The position numbers were made by a program, and so were the translations under genes. A stretch of 64,000 nt of DNA from Streptomyces sp. NBC_01669. GTDB taxonomy: Bacteria > Actinomycetota > Actinomycetes > Streptomycetales > Streptomycetaceae. The notes beneath the pieces were generated by a model, which was given only the letters and a program-made list of their open reading frames with translations, did not search any database and was not told where the DNA came from. Position 1 is the first letter of the stretch. Each line of letters opens with the position of its first letter. The stretch is taken from positions 6,656,501-6,720,500 of the forward strand of contig NZ_JAPEQG010000001.1 in the NCBI RefSeq assembly GCF_026339735.1, written 5' to 3'. Shown piece by piece: positions 17,718 through 25,848 of the stretch.

Positions 17718-18848
17718 ATGCCGCTGACCCCCGAGGACGTGCGGAACAAGCAGTTCACGACCGTCCGCCTCCGAGAAGGCTATGACGAGGACGAGGTCGA
17801 TGCCTTCCTCGACGAGGTCGAGTCCGAGCTGACCCGCCTGCTCCGTGAGAACGAGGACCTGCGCGCCAAGCTGGCCGCTGCCACGCGTGCCGCCGCGCAG
17901 AACCAGCAGCAGCAAGGTATGCGCAAGCCGGAGCCGCAGGACCGTCCCGGTGCACCGGTGCCCGCCGCCATATCTGGTCCGCCGGTCCAGCAGCAGCCCC
18001 CGCAGATGGGTCCGCCCCAGCTGCCCGGTGGTGCTCCGCAGCTGCCCGCCGGTCCCAGTGGTCACGGTCCCCAGCAGCACGGCCCCGGCCCGCAGGGCCA
18101 GCACGGCCCCGGCCCGATGCAGGGCGGTCCCATGGGTGGCCCGATGGGCGGTCCCATGGGCCACGCGCCGCAGCAGCAGATGCAGCAGATGCAGCAGCCG
18201 CAGATGCAGCAGCCCGGTCAGGGCCCCGGTGGCGACAGTGCCGCCCGTGTCCTCTCGCTCGCGCAGCAGACCGCCGACCAGGCGATCGCGGAGGCCCGTT
18301 CCGAGGCCAACAAGATCGTCGGCGAGGCGCGCAGCCGTGCCGAGGGCTTGGAGCGCGACGCGCGTGCCAAGGCGGACGCGCTGGAGCGGGACGCGCAGGA
18401 GAAGCACCGCGTGGCGATGGGCTCGCTGGAGTCTGCCCGCGCGACGCTGGAGCGCAAGGTCGAGGACCTGCGTGGCTTCGAGCGCGAGTACCGGACCCGG
18501 CTGAAGTCGTACCTGGAGAGCCAGCTGCGTCAGCTGGAGACCCAGGCCGACGACTCGCTGGCCCCGCCGCGGACTCCGGCAGCCGCTTCGCTGCCGCCGT
18601 CGCCCTCGCTGGCTCCGGCCGGTGCGGGTGCCATGGGCCACACCATGGGCGGCAACCACGGTGGTCACGGCGGCCCGCAGATGGGCGGCAACCCGTCCAT
18701 GGGCGGTGGGCCCTCCTACGGAGGCCAGCAGCAGATGTCGCCGGCGATGACTCAGCCGATGGCACCGGTGCGGCCGCAGGCGCCGCAGCCGATGCAGCAG
18801 GCGCCGTCGCCGATGCGTGGGTTCCTGATCGACGAGGACGACAACTGA
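17718..18848 (+). CDS. divIVA: Polar growth determinant DivIVA
   Basis: Coiled-coil scaffold that marks hyphal tips and directs apical growth in Streptomyces. The 376-residue product begins with the DivIVA lipid-binding and coiled-coil segment (MPLTPEDVRNKQFTTVRLREGYDEDEVDAFLDEVE). A long Gln/Pro/Gly/Met-rich linker follows at about 70-170, then a second coiled coil at about 175-280 and a Gly/Met/Gln-rich tail. The linker DNA (about 18001-18230) has repeated GGC-CCG-ATG and CAG-ATG units. It is the last gene of the cluster and is followed by a strong terminator. Confidence 0.96.
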   Translation: MPLTPEDVRNKQFTTVRLREGYDEDEVDAFLDEVESELTRLLRENEDLRAKLAAATRAAAQNQQQQGMRKPEPQDRPGAPVPAAISGPPVQQQPPQMGPPQLPGGAPQLPAGPSGHGPQQHGPGPQGQHGPGPMQGGPMGGPMGGPMGHAPQQQMQQMQQPQMQQPGQGPGGDSAARVLSLAQQTADQAIAEARSEANKIVGEARSRAEGLERDARAKADALERDAQEKHRVAMGSLESARATLERKVEDLRGFEREYRTRLKSYLESQLRQLETQADDSLAPPRTPAAASLPPSPSLAPAGAGAMGHTMGGNHGGHGGPQMGGNPSMGGGPSYGGQQQMSPAMTQPMAPVRPQAPQPMQQAPSPMRGFLIDEDDN

Positions 18849-18889
18849 GCGGGTTGCGCGCGCTGAGCGCGTAGCCGTCGGCAGGCTGA

Positions 18890-18927
18890 GGGCCGGGCCC
18901 CGGGGTTTCCCCGGGGCCCGGCCCTTT
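18890..18927 (+). terminator. Rho-independent-type terminator after divIVA
   Basis: A perfect 16-bp GC stem pairs 18890-18905 with 18909-18924 around a TTT loop, followed by TTT. It ends the plus-strand dcw transcript. Confidence 0.8.
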
Positions 18928-18959
18928 GCCGTGGGCGGGGGTGGGGGAGCCTGCTGAGC

Positions 18960-19083
18960 CTGTTCCCCTACGCGCCCCCTTCCGGACTGGGGCTCCGCCC
19001 CTGACCCCGCGCCTCGAACGCCGACAAGGCCCCGGTTATGGGGGCGGGGCCCCGGTTTCGGGAAGGGGCGCGTAGGGGAACAG
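18960..19083. repeat. Long inverted repeat enclosing a Streptomyces-type dispersed GC element
   Basis: Arms of about 23 bp, starting CTGTTCCCCTACGCG at 18960, pair with 19061-19083. There is a single bulged C, and about 75-80 bases lie between the arms. Inside, 18989-19027 carries a GGGGCTCCGCCCC-type element. A close relative of it lies at 44917-44958 in this window. Both sit between convergent genes. There is no coding sequence here. Confidence 0.6.
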
Positions 19084-19087
19084 CGAA

Positions 19088-19118
19088 AGGCCCGGCCGGA
19101 ACGTGTCCGGCCGGGCCT
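19088..19118 (-). terminator. Terminator after ileS
   Basis: A perfect 13-bp stem pairs AGGCCCGGCCGGA (19088-19100) with 19106-19118 around ACGTG. Read on the minus strand it is followed by TTTCGC. It ends ileS transcription 14 bases past the stop. Confidence 0.75.
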
Positions 19119-19131
19119 CTCGTGGTGTGGG

Positions 19132-22100
19132 TTACTGCTCCGTCTTGCGGAGGCGGAACGTCAGCGCCAGGCCCTCGTCCTCGAACGGAGTGCCGTACGC
19201 CCCGTCCGCCTCGCCCTGCGCGTAGTCCAGCGCCAGCACCTCGTCCGCGATGAGCGCCGCATGCTCGGTCAGCGCCTCGACCGTCGCGGGGGACGTGGAC
19301 GTCCAGCGGACGGCGATGCGGTCCGCCACGTCCAGGCCGCTGTTCTTGCGGGCCTCCTGGATCAGCCGGATCGCGTCACGGGCCAGGCCCGCACGCCGCA
19401 GCTCCGGGGTGATCTCCAGGTCGAGCGCGACCGTCGCGCCCGAGTCGGACGCCACCGACCAGCCCTCGCGCGGCGTCTCGGTGATGATCACCTCGTCGGG
19501 GGCGAGGGTGACGGTCTCGCCGTCGACCTCGACCGACGCCGTGCCCTCGCGCAGGGCCAGGGAGAGCGCCGCCGCGTCGGCGTTCGCGACCGCCTTCGCG
19601 ACCGCCTGGACGCCCTTGCCGAACCGCTTGCCCAGCGCGCGGAAGTTCGCCTTCGCGGTCGTGTCGACCAGCGAGCCGCCGACCTCCGAGAGGGAGGCGA
19701 GCGAGGAGACGTTCAGCTCCTCGGTGATCTGGGCGTGCAGCTCGGGGGAGAGCGACTCGAAGCCCGAAGCCGCGACCAGGGCGCGGGACAGCGGCTGGCG
19801 GGTCTTGACGCCCGATTCGGCGCGCGTGGCGCGGCCGAGCTCGACCAGGCGGCGCACCAGCGCCATCTGCGTGGAGAGCGCCGGGTCGATCGCGGCCAGG
19901 TCCGCCTTCGGCCAGGAGGACAGGTGCACCGACTCCGGGGAGTCCGTGGTCACCGGGACGACGAGGTCCTGCCAGACCCGCTCGGTGATGAACGGGGTCA
20001 GCGGGGCCATCAGACGCGTGACTGTCTCGACGACCTCGTGCAGCGTGCGCAGCGCCGCCTTGTCGCCCTGCCAGAAGCGGCGGCGGGAGCGGCGCACGTA
20101 CCAGTTGGACAGATCGTCCACGAACGCGGACAGGAGCTTGCCGGCGCGCTGGGTGTCGTAGCCCTCCAGCGCCTGCGTGACCTGGTCCACCAGCGCGTTC
20201 AGCTCGCTGAGCAGCCAGCGGTCGAGGACCGTGCGGTCCGCCGGGGCCGGGTCGGCCGCGGACGGCGCCCAGTTCGACGTGCGCGCGTACAGCGCCTGGA
20301 AGGCGACCGTGTTCCAGTACGTGAGGAGGGTCTTGCGCACGACCTCCTGGATTGTGCCGTGGCCCACGCGCCGCGCCGCCCACGGGGAGCCGCCCGCCGC
20401 CATGAACCAGCGGACCGCGTCCGCGCCGTGCTGGTCCATGAGCGGGATCGGCTGGAGGATGTTGCCCAGGTGCTTGGACATCTTCCGGCCGTCCTCGGCG
20501 AGGATGTGGCCCAGGCAGACCACGTTCTCGTACGAGGACTTGTCGAAGACCAGCGTGCCGACGGCCATCAGCGTGTAGAACCAGCCGCGGGTCTGGTCGA
20601 TGGCCTCGGAGATGAACTGCGCCGGATAGCGGCTCTCGAAGAGCTCCTTGTTCTTGTACGGGTAGCCCCACTGCGCGAACGGCATCGAACCCGAGTCGTA
20701 CCAGGCGTCGATGACCTCCGGGACGCGGTACGCCTCCAGCTGGCAGTTCTCGTGCGAGCAGGTGAACGTGATCGCGTCGATGAACGGACGGTGCGGGTCC
20801 AGGTCCGACTGGTCGGCGCCGGTGAGCTCGGTGAGCTCGGCACGGGAGCCGACACAGGTGAGGTGGTTGTCCTCGCAGCGCCAGATCGGCAGCGGGGTGC
20901 CCCAGTAGCGGTTGCGGGACAGCGCCCAGTCGACGTTGTTGTTCAGCCAGTCGCCGAAGCGGCCGTTCTTGACCGAGTCGGGGAACCAGTTGGTCTTCTC
21001 GTTCTCTTCGAGGAGCCGGTTCTTGATGGCGGTCGTACGGATGTACCAGGACGGCTGCGCGTAGTAGAGCAGCGCGGTGTGGCAGCGCCAGCAGTGCGGG
21101 TAGCTGTGCTCGTAGGGGACGTGGCGGAAGAGCTTGCCGCGAGCGGCCAGGTCCTCGGTGAGCGCCTCGTCGGCCTTCTTGAAGAAGACGCCGCCGACCA
21201 GCGGCAGGTTCTCCTCGAAGGTGCCGTCGGGGCGGACCGGGTTCACGACCGGCAGGCCGTAGGCGCGGCAGACCTTGAGGTCGTCCTCACCGAAGGCAGG
21301 GGACTGGTGGACCAGACCCGTACCGTCCTCGGTCGTCACGTACTCGGCGTTGACGACGAAGTGCGCCGGGGCGCTGTCGCTCGGGAAGTCGACGAGGGCG
21401 AACGGGCGCTCGTACGTCCAGCGCTCCATCTCGCGGCCGGTGAAGGACTGGCCGGTGAGCTCCCAGCCCTCGCCGAGTGCCTTCTCCAGGAGGGGCTGGG
21501 CGACGACGAGCTGCTCCTCGCCGTTGCTCGCGACGACGTACGTGACGTCGGGGTGCGCGGCGACGGCGGTGTTCGAGACCAGGGTCCACGGGGTGGTCGT
21601 CCAGACCAGCAGCGCGGCCTCGCCGGCCAGCGGGCCGGAGGTGAGCGGGAAGCGTACGAAGACCGAGGGGTCGACGACCGTCTCGTAACCCTGCGCCAGC
21701 TCGTGGTCCGAGAGGCCGGTGCCGCAGCGCGGACACCACGGGGCGACGCGATGATCCTGGACCAGCAGGTCCTTGTTGAAGATCTCCTTCAGGGACCACC
21801 AGACGGAGTCGACGTACGACGGGTCCATCGTGCGGTACGCGTCGTCCAGGTCGACCCAGTAGCCCATTCGGGTCGTGAGCTCGGTGAACGCGTCGGTGTG
21901 GCGGGTCACGGACTCGCGGCACTTGGCGTTGAACTCGGCGATGCCGTACGCCTCGATGTCCTTCTTGCCGTTGAAGCCCAGCTCCTTCTCGACCGCGAGC
22001 TCGACCGGCAGTCCATGGCAGTCCCAGCCGGCCTTGCGGCCCACGTGGTAGCCCTGCATGGTGCGGAAGCGGGGGAAGACGTCCTTGAAGACGCGGGCCT

Positions 22101-22290
22101 CGATGTGGTGGGCGCCGGGCATGCCGTTGGCGGTCGGCGGGCCCTCGTAGAAGACCCACTCGGGGCGGCCATCGGACTGTTCGAGGCTCTTGGCGAAGAC
22201 CTTGCTCTCGCGCCAGAAGTCGAGCACAGCGTGCTCCAGCGCGGGAAGGTCGACCTGGGCGGGTACCTGGCGGTACTGCGGCGATGTCAT
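19132..22290 (-). CDS. ileS: Isoleucyl-tRNA synthetase (type 2-like) with altered GxHH signature
   Basis: Charges tRNA-Ile. The 1052-residue class I synthetase has WDCHGLPVE, the zinc-type WCPRCGTGLSDHE region, the CP1 editing domain, KMSKH at 603-607 and a C-terminal zinc-less anticodon region. Its length and sequence resemble the eukaryote-like type 2 group. The class I HIGH motif is unusual. In PTANGMPGAHHIEARVF the residues are Gly59-Ala60-His61-His62, so the first and third positions of HxGH are swapped. A subgroup of IleRS2 with this swap has been reported as hyper-resistant to mupirocin. The codons (GGC GCC CAC CAC) are unambiguous. Expression is probably controlled by the T-box directly upstream. 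Confidence 0.96.
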   Translation of the reverse strand: MTSPQYRQVPAQVDLPALEHAVLDFWRESKVFAKSLEQSDGRPEWVFYEGPPTANGMPGAHHIEARVFKDVFPRFRTMQGYHVGRKAGWDCHGLPVELAVEKELGFNGKKDIEAYGIAEFNAKCRESVTRHTDAFTELTTRMGYWVDLDDAYRTMDPSYVDSVWWSLKEIFNKDLLVQDHRVAPWCPRCGTGLSDHELAQGYETVVDPSVFVRFPLTSGPLAGEAALLVWTTTPWTLVSNTAVAAHPDVTYVVASNGEEQLVVAQPLLEKALGEGWELTGQSFTGREMERWTYERPFALVDFPSDSAPAHFVVNAEYVTTEDGTGLVHQSPAFGEDDLKVCRAYGLPVVNPVRPDGTFEENLPLVGGVFFKKADEALTEDLAARGKLFRHVPYEHSYPHCWRCHTALLYYAQPSWYIRTTAIKNRLLEENEKTNWFPDSVKNGRFGDWLNNNVDWALSRNRYWGTPLPIWRCEDNHLTCVGSRAELTELTGADQSDLDPHRPFIDAITFTCSHENCQLEAYRVPEVIDAWYDSGSMPFAQWGYPYKNKELFESRYPAQFISEAIDQTRGWFYTLMAVGTLVFDKSSYENVVCLGHILAEDGRKMSKHLGNILQPIPLMDQHGADAVRWFMAAGGSPWAARRVGHGTIQEVVRKTLLTYWNTVAFQALYARTSNWAPSAADPAPADRTVLDRWLLSELNALVDQVTQALEGYDTQRAGKLLSAFVDDLSNWYVRRSRRRFWQGDKAALRTLHEVVETVTRLMAPLTPFITERVWQDLVVPVTTDSPESVHLSSWPKADLAAIDPALSTQMALVRRLVELGRATRAESGVKTRQPLSRALVAASGFESLSPELHAQITEELNVSSLASLSEVGGSLVDTTAKANFRALGKRFGKGVQAVAKAVANADAAALSLALREGTASVEVDGETVTLAPDEVIITETPREGWSVASDSGATVALDLEITPELRRAGLARDAIRLIQEARKNSGLDVADRIAVRWTSTSPATVEALTEHAALIADEVLALDYAQGEADGAYGTPFEDEGLALTFRLRKTEQ

Positions 22291-22300
22291 GGGCGAGATT

Positions 22301-22540
22301 CCTCCGGCGGACGTTTTCCACTTCCGTCGGAGGGACGAGAACCGTGCGGTTCCCGCGGTACCACCCTCCTTGGCCCCGGGTGTGCGCCCGTGGCCCCCTC
22401 ATTGGGGTCGCGATGCCGGTTCTACTTGCCTTGCGGCGTTCTTCCGACGGCTCCGGGTGATCTTCACGACGCGCTCGCCCCCCGGGCTTCCACCGTCCCC
22501 GGGTCGCTCCTGGCTGCGTACGACGCTACTCGTCCCATCC
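22301..22540 (-). ncRNA. T-box riboswitch leader of ileS (translational type)
   Basis: The minus strand carries the T-box core AGGGTGGTACCGCG (within 22351-22370), which pairs with uncharged tRNA acceptor ends. Upstream are AGTAG (about 22530) and GGTGGAAG-like stem I features. A candidate ATC isoleucine specifier lies at 22459-22461 in GAAGATCACC. Downstream, 22324-22333 (CCTCCGACGG on the minus strand) can pair with CCGCCGGAGG (22301-22310), which contains the ileS ribosome site, with one mismatch. There is no poly-T terminator. This fits the actinobacterial ileS leaders that regulate translation initiation. The 5' boundary is approximate. Confidence 0.88.
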
Positions 22541-22558
22541 ACGCCTCTCGCTGGGCCC

Positions 22559-22575
22559 AGTGTACGGGCCCGTAC
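22559..22575 (-). promoter_or_regulatory. Candidate ileS promoter with overlapping 14-bp palindrome
   Basis: On the minus strand TACACT (22564-22559) is a possible -10 box upstream of the T-box. It overlaps the perfect palindrome GTACGGGCCCGTAC (22562-22575). No clear -35 is visible. The rest of 22576-22828 holds no gene I can support. It likely contains the promoter of the downstream zinc-finger gene, with CACAAT at 22804-22809. Confidence 0.3.
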
Positions 22576-22828
22576 GGGCGACGGCCGACCGGTTTATCCG
22601 GGGGGCGCGGGCGTGACCCGAATGGCGACACGGGGCGTGCGGAGTCCCGGCGGGGCGTGGAGGGCGGATTACCGGGCGGGGAGCTGGGAACAACGGTTTC
22701 AGGCGCGCGCTGATCCGACACGGGGAGGGGCGATTCGGCGGCGTGCCCCGTTGCCGCGGGGCTGGGGCCGATTTATCGTCCCAGCACGATTCGCGTGCAA
22801 GATCACAATATGTGAAGGGGCCGCGGCC

Positions 22829-23674
22829 ATGGTGGCGAAGAAGACCGCCGTACAGAAGTCGGCGTCAGCGAGATCCACGGGCGCGGCGGCCGGGGAGACC
22901 GACGCAGACGCGGGCACGGAGACCGTCCTGGAGCCGGTTCCGGTGAAGGCCGCGGCGAAGAAGACCGCGGCGAGGAAGGCTGCGGTGAGGAAGACCGCGG
23001 CACGGAAGACGGTCGCGCACGAGGCGGACGGAGAGCGAACGGCCGACGGTGACACAGGCGGCGGGCACGCGGCACCTGGCACGAAGGCCGCGGCGAGGAA
23101 GAACGCGGTCAAGAAGGCTTCGAAGAAGGCCGCTGCGGCGGCCATGGGGGCGGCCGAGGCCGCCGAGCAGACGGGAGCCCACACGGTGGTAGCCAAGAAG
23201 AGCGCAGCCCGGACCCGCACGTCCGGCAAGGACGCGGCGCCGGTGCCGCCCGCCCGGATCGCCGCCGCGACGGCGCCCGGGGATCTGGCCGTACGGCCGG
23301 GCGAGGACCCCTGGACGCCCGAGGAGGTTGCGGAGGCCCGGTCCGAGCTGACCAGCGAGGCCATGCGGCTCCGCAGCGAGCTGGAGGCGTCGGGTGCGGC
23401 GCTCGCCGGGCTGATGCGCGACTCCGGTGACGGGGCCGGTGACGACGAGGCGGACACCGGCACGAAGAACATCACCCGTGAGCACGAGATGGCGCTCGCC
23501 GCCAACGCCACGGAGATGCTGGAGCAGACCGAGCGGGCGCTGGCCCGGCTCGACGCGGGGACCTACGGACTGTGCGAGATCTGCGGCAATCCGATCGGCA
23601 AGGCGCGGATGCAGGCGTTCCCCCGGGCGACGCTCTGTGTCGAGGACAAACAGAAGCAGGAGCGTCGCGGCTGA
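22829..23674 (+). CDS. TraR/DksA-type zinc-finger protein with Lys/Ala-rich histone-H1-like N-terminus
   Basis: The 281-residue product has two parts. Residues 1 to about 150 are low-complexity, with repeated AAKKTAARKA and RKTAARK-like units typical of histone-H1-like DNA-binding tails. The last 110 residues match the TraR/DksA fold. A coiled-coil-like region (TREHEMALAANATEMLEQTERALARLDAGTYG) leads into the zinc finger LCEICGNPIGKARMQAFPRATLCVED. DksA relatives bind the RNA polymerase secondary channel. The tail suggests DNA association too, which is inference. ATG 22829 has GAAGGGG 8 bases upstream. The gene sits between ileS (divergent) and lspA. Confidence 0.85.
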   Translation: MVAKKTAVQKSASARSTGAAAGETDADAGTETVLEPVPVKAAAKKTAARKAAVRKTAARKTVAHEADGERTADGDTGGGHAAPGTKAAARKNAVKKASKKAAAAAMGAAEAAEQTGAHTVVAKKSAARTRTSGKDAAPVPPARIAAATAPGDLAVRPGEDPWTPEEVAEARSELTSEAMRLRSELEASGAALAGLMRDSGDGAGDDEADTGTKNITREHEMALAANATEMLEQTERALARLDAGTYGLCEICGNPIGKARMQAFPRATLCVEDKQKQERRG

Positions 23675-23732
23675 TTCAGGGAGGTGTGTCGTACCCTCGT
23701 CTTCGGTCAGGAACCTAGGTTGAGGGACTCAC

Positions 23733-24347
23733 GTGGCAGAGGCGGAGCGCATCATCGGTACGCCGGACATCCCTGATGCTGAGGGGACCGGGGGCCCCGA
23801 GGACGTGGTACGGGGTGAGCCCGGGGAGACGGGCGCGGACCGGGCCGGGGCCCCCGGCAAGGGCAAGCGGAAGATCATGGTGCTCTTCGGCGTGGCCGTC
23901 TTCGCCTATCTGCTCGACCTGATCAGCAAGATGATCGTGGTCGCGAAGCTGGAGCACCAGCAGCCCATCGAGATCTTCGGCCGGTGGCTGCGCTTCGACG
24001 CGATCCGGAACGCGGGCGCCGCTTTCGGCATCGGCGAGGCGTTCACGGTGATCTTCACCGTCATCGCGGCGACGGTGATCGTGGTCATCGCCCGCCTCGC
24101 CCGCAAGCTCTACAGCCTGCCGTGGGCGATCGCGCTCGGTCTGCTGCTCGGCGGTGCGCTCGGCAACCTCACCGACCGTATCTTCCGTTCGCCCGGTCTC
24201 TTCGAGGGCGCGGTGGTCGACTTCATCGCCCCCGCGCACTTCGCCGTCTTCAACCTCGCGGACTCCGCCATCGTCTGCGGCGGCATCCTGATCGTGATCC
24301 TTTCCTTCAGGGGCCTGGACCCGGACGGCACCGTGCACAAGGACTAG
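23733..24347 (+). CDS. lspA: Lipoprotein signal peptidase LspA
   Basis: Membrane aspartyl protease that removes signal peptides from prolipoproteins. The 204-residue product has a hydrophilic N-terminal extension of about 45 residues, then four transmembrane segments. Both catalytic aspartates are in conserved blocks: the Asp of NLTDRIF and the Asp of FNLADSAIVCG. NAGAAFGIG is also present. The GTG at 23733 has GAGGGA nearby. The extension is common in Streptomyces homologues, but an internal start would also be possible. Confidence 0.94.
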   Translation: MAEAERIIGTPDIPDAEGTGGPEDVVRGEPGETGADRAGAPGKGKRKIMVLFGVAVFAYLLDLISKMIVVAKLEHQQPIEIFGRWLRFDAIRNAGAAFGIGEAFTVIFTVIAATVIVVIARLARKLYSLPWAIALGLLLGGALGNLTDRIFRSPGLFEGAVVDFIAPAHFAVFNLADSAIVCGGILIVILSFRGLDPDGTVHKD

Positions 24348-24370
24348 CAGGGGCAAGGCATACTCGACTG

Positions 24371-25312
24371 GTGAGTACGTATCCCGAGGTCCGCACCCTG
24401 CCCGTTCCCGACGGTCTGGAAGGCGAGCGTGTCGACGCCGCCATTTCCCGCATGTTCGGCTTCTCCCGCACCAAGGCCGCCGAGCTGGCCGCTGCCGGGA
24501 AGGTGCTGGTGGACGGCGCTGTGGTCGGGAAGTCCGAGCGGGTGCAGGGCGGTGCCTGGCTGGAAGTGGAGATGCCGCAGGCACCCGCTCCGGTGCAGAT
24601 CGTCGCCGAGCCCGTCGAGGGCATGGAGATCGTGCACGACGACGACGACATCGTCGTGATCGTGAAGCCGGTCGGGGTCGCGGCCCACCCGAGCCCCGGC
24701 TGGACCGGCACGACGGTCATCGGCGGTCTCGCCGCGGCCGGTTACCGGATCTCGACCTCGGGCGCCGCCGAGCGCCAGGGCATCGTCCACCGCCTCGACG
24801 TCGGCACCTCGGGCCTGATGGTCGTCGCCAAGTCCGAGCGGGCCTACACGCTGCTGAAGGGCCAGTTCCGCGACCGGGTCGTCGAGAAGAAGTACCACGC
24901 GCTGGTCCAGGGACACCCGGACCCGATGAGCGGCACCATCGACGCCCCCATCGGGCGCCACCCCACGCACGACTACAAGTGGGCGGTCACGGCCGAGGGC
25001 AAGCCCTCCGTGACGCACTACGACCTGATCGAGGCGTACCGGTCCGCGAGCCTGCTCGACATCAAGCTGGAGACGGGCCGTACGCACCAGATCCGGGTGC
25101 ACATGTCCGCCCACCGTCACCCCTGCGTCGGCGACCTGACGTACGGCGCCGACCCGACGGTGGCCAAGCGCCTCGGGCTGACGCGGCAGTGGCTGCACGC
25201 GGTCCGGCTCGGCTTCGAGCACCCGTCGGACGGCAACTGGGTGGAGTTCGCCAGCAGCTACCCGGACGACCTGCAGCAGGCCCTCGACAGGATTGCGGCG
25301 GAAAGCCAGTGA
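24371..25312 (+). CDS. RluA-family pseudouridine synthase (RluD-like)
   Basis: Converts uridine to pseudouridine in RNA, probably 23S rRNA. The 313-residue product has an N-terminal S4 RNA-binding domain (about 13-75, ERVDAAISRMFGFSRTKAAELAAAGKVLVDG) and an RluA catalytic domain. The catalytic Asp143 lies in the HRLDVGTSGLMVVAK motif. The GTG start lies 6 bases after a CATACT -10-like box (24359-24364), so a leaderless transcript is plausible. There is no good ribosome site. It follows lspA by 23 bases, and this lspA-rluD order is widespread. The exact rRNA target is not shown by the sequence. Confidence 0.93.
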   Translation: MSTYPEVRTLPVPDGLEGERVDAAISRMFGFSRTKAAELAAAGKVLVDGAVVGKSERVQGGAWLEVEMPQAPAPVQIVAEPVEGMEIVHDDDDIVVIVKPVGVAAHPSPGWTGTTVIGGLAAAGYRISTSGAAERQGIVHRLDVGTSGLMVVAKSERAYTLLKGQFRDRVVEKKYHALVQGHPDPMSGTIDAPIGRHPTHDYKWAVTAEGKPSVTHYDLIEAYRSASLLDIKLETGRTHQIRVHMSAHRHPCVGDLTYGADPTVAKRLGLTRQWLHAVRLGFEHPSDGNWVEFASSYPDDLQQALDRIAAESQ

Positions 25313-25788
25313 CCACCGGAACCCCGGCCCCGTACACCACGCGCACAGCCGTGGACGAGAGCGACCTCGCGGCCTGTTTCCAGGTCCGCAAGGAGGTCTT
25401 CGTCGGCGAGCAGAACGTGCCCGAGGAGATCGAGTACGACGCCTACGACGCGGACGCGCTGCATGTGATCGCCGTCGCGGCGGACGGCACGGCGCTCGGT
25501 ACGGGACGGCTGCTGCACGGCGCGGGCGTGGCCGCCAAGACCGGTGGCGACCTCACCGTCGGCTCGCTCGGACGTCTCGCGGTGACCAGCCGGGCGCGCG
25601 GTCTCGGGGTCGGCGCGGCGCTGGTCCGGGCCATCGAGGACGCGGCCCGCGGTCTCGGTCTGGCCGCTGTGGACCTGCACGCCCAGACCCATGCGCTCGG
25701 CTTCTACGAGCGGCTCGGGTACGTGGCGTACGGCCCCGAGTTCCCGGATGCGGGGATCCCCCACCGGGCGATGCGCCGCAGCCTGTAG
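25309..25788 (+). CDS. GNAT family N-acetyltransferase (ElaA-like)
   Basis: The 159-residue product has the GNAT fold. VRKEVFVGEQNVPEEIEYD is the block typical of the ElaA-like subgroup. The acetyl-CoA loop is LGRLAVTSRARGLGVGAALV, and the C-terminal part is HAQTHALGFYERLGYVAYGPEF. The GTG overlaps the stop of the pseudouridine synthase, so the two are co-translated. The substrate is unknown; small-molecule acylation is the likely activity. Confidence 0.88.
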   Translation: MTTGTPAPYTTRTAVDESDLAACFQVRKEVFVGEQNVPEEIEYDAYDADALHVIAVAADGTALGTGRLLHGAGVAAKTGGDLTVGSLGRLAVTSRARGLGVGAALVRAIEDAARGLGLAAVDLHAQTHALGFYERLGYVAYGPEFPDAGIPHRAMRRSL

Positions 25789-25800
25789 ATCACACCGGGC

Positions 25801-25829
25801 GCCGCTCCGGTCGTACGAACCGGAACGGC
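25801..25829. terminator. Putative bidirectional terminator between convergent genes
   Basis: The imperfect inverted repeat GCCG-C-TCCGGT / ACCGGA-A-CGGC has a CGTACGA loop. It lies between the GNAT gene and the convergent glycosidase. No T-run follows. Confidence 0.45.
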
Positions 25830-25848
25830 ACCCTCGCCCACGTCTCCG

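Noticed and set aside
19261..22713. Long open frame on the plus strand opposite ileS
   Set aside because: It is a GC-driven antisense shadow. Its translation is low-complexity Arg/Val/Gly/Asp, while the minus strand encodes a complete IleRS.
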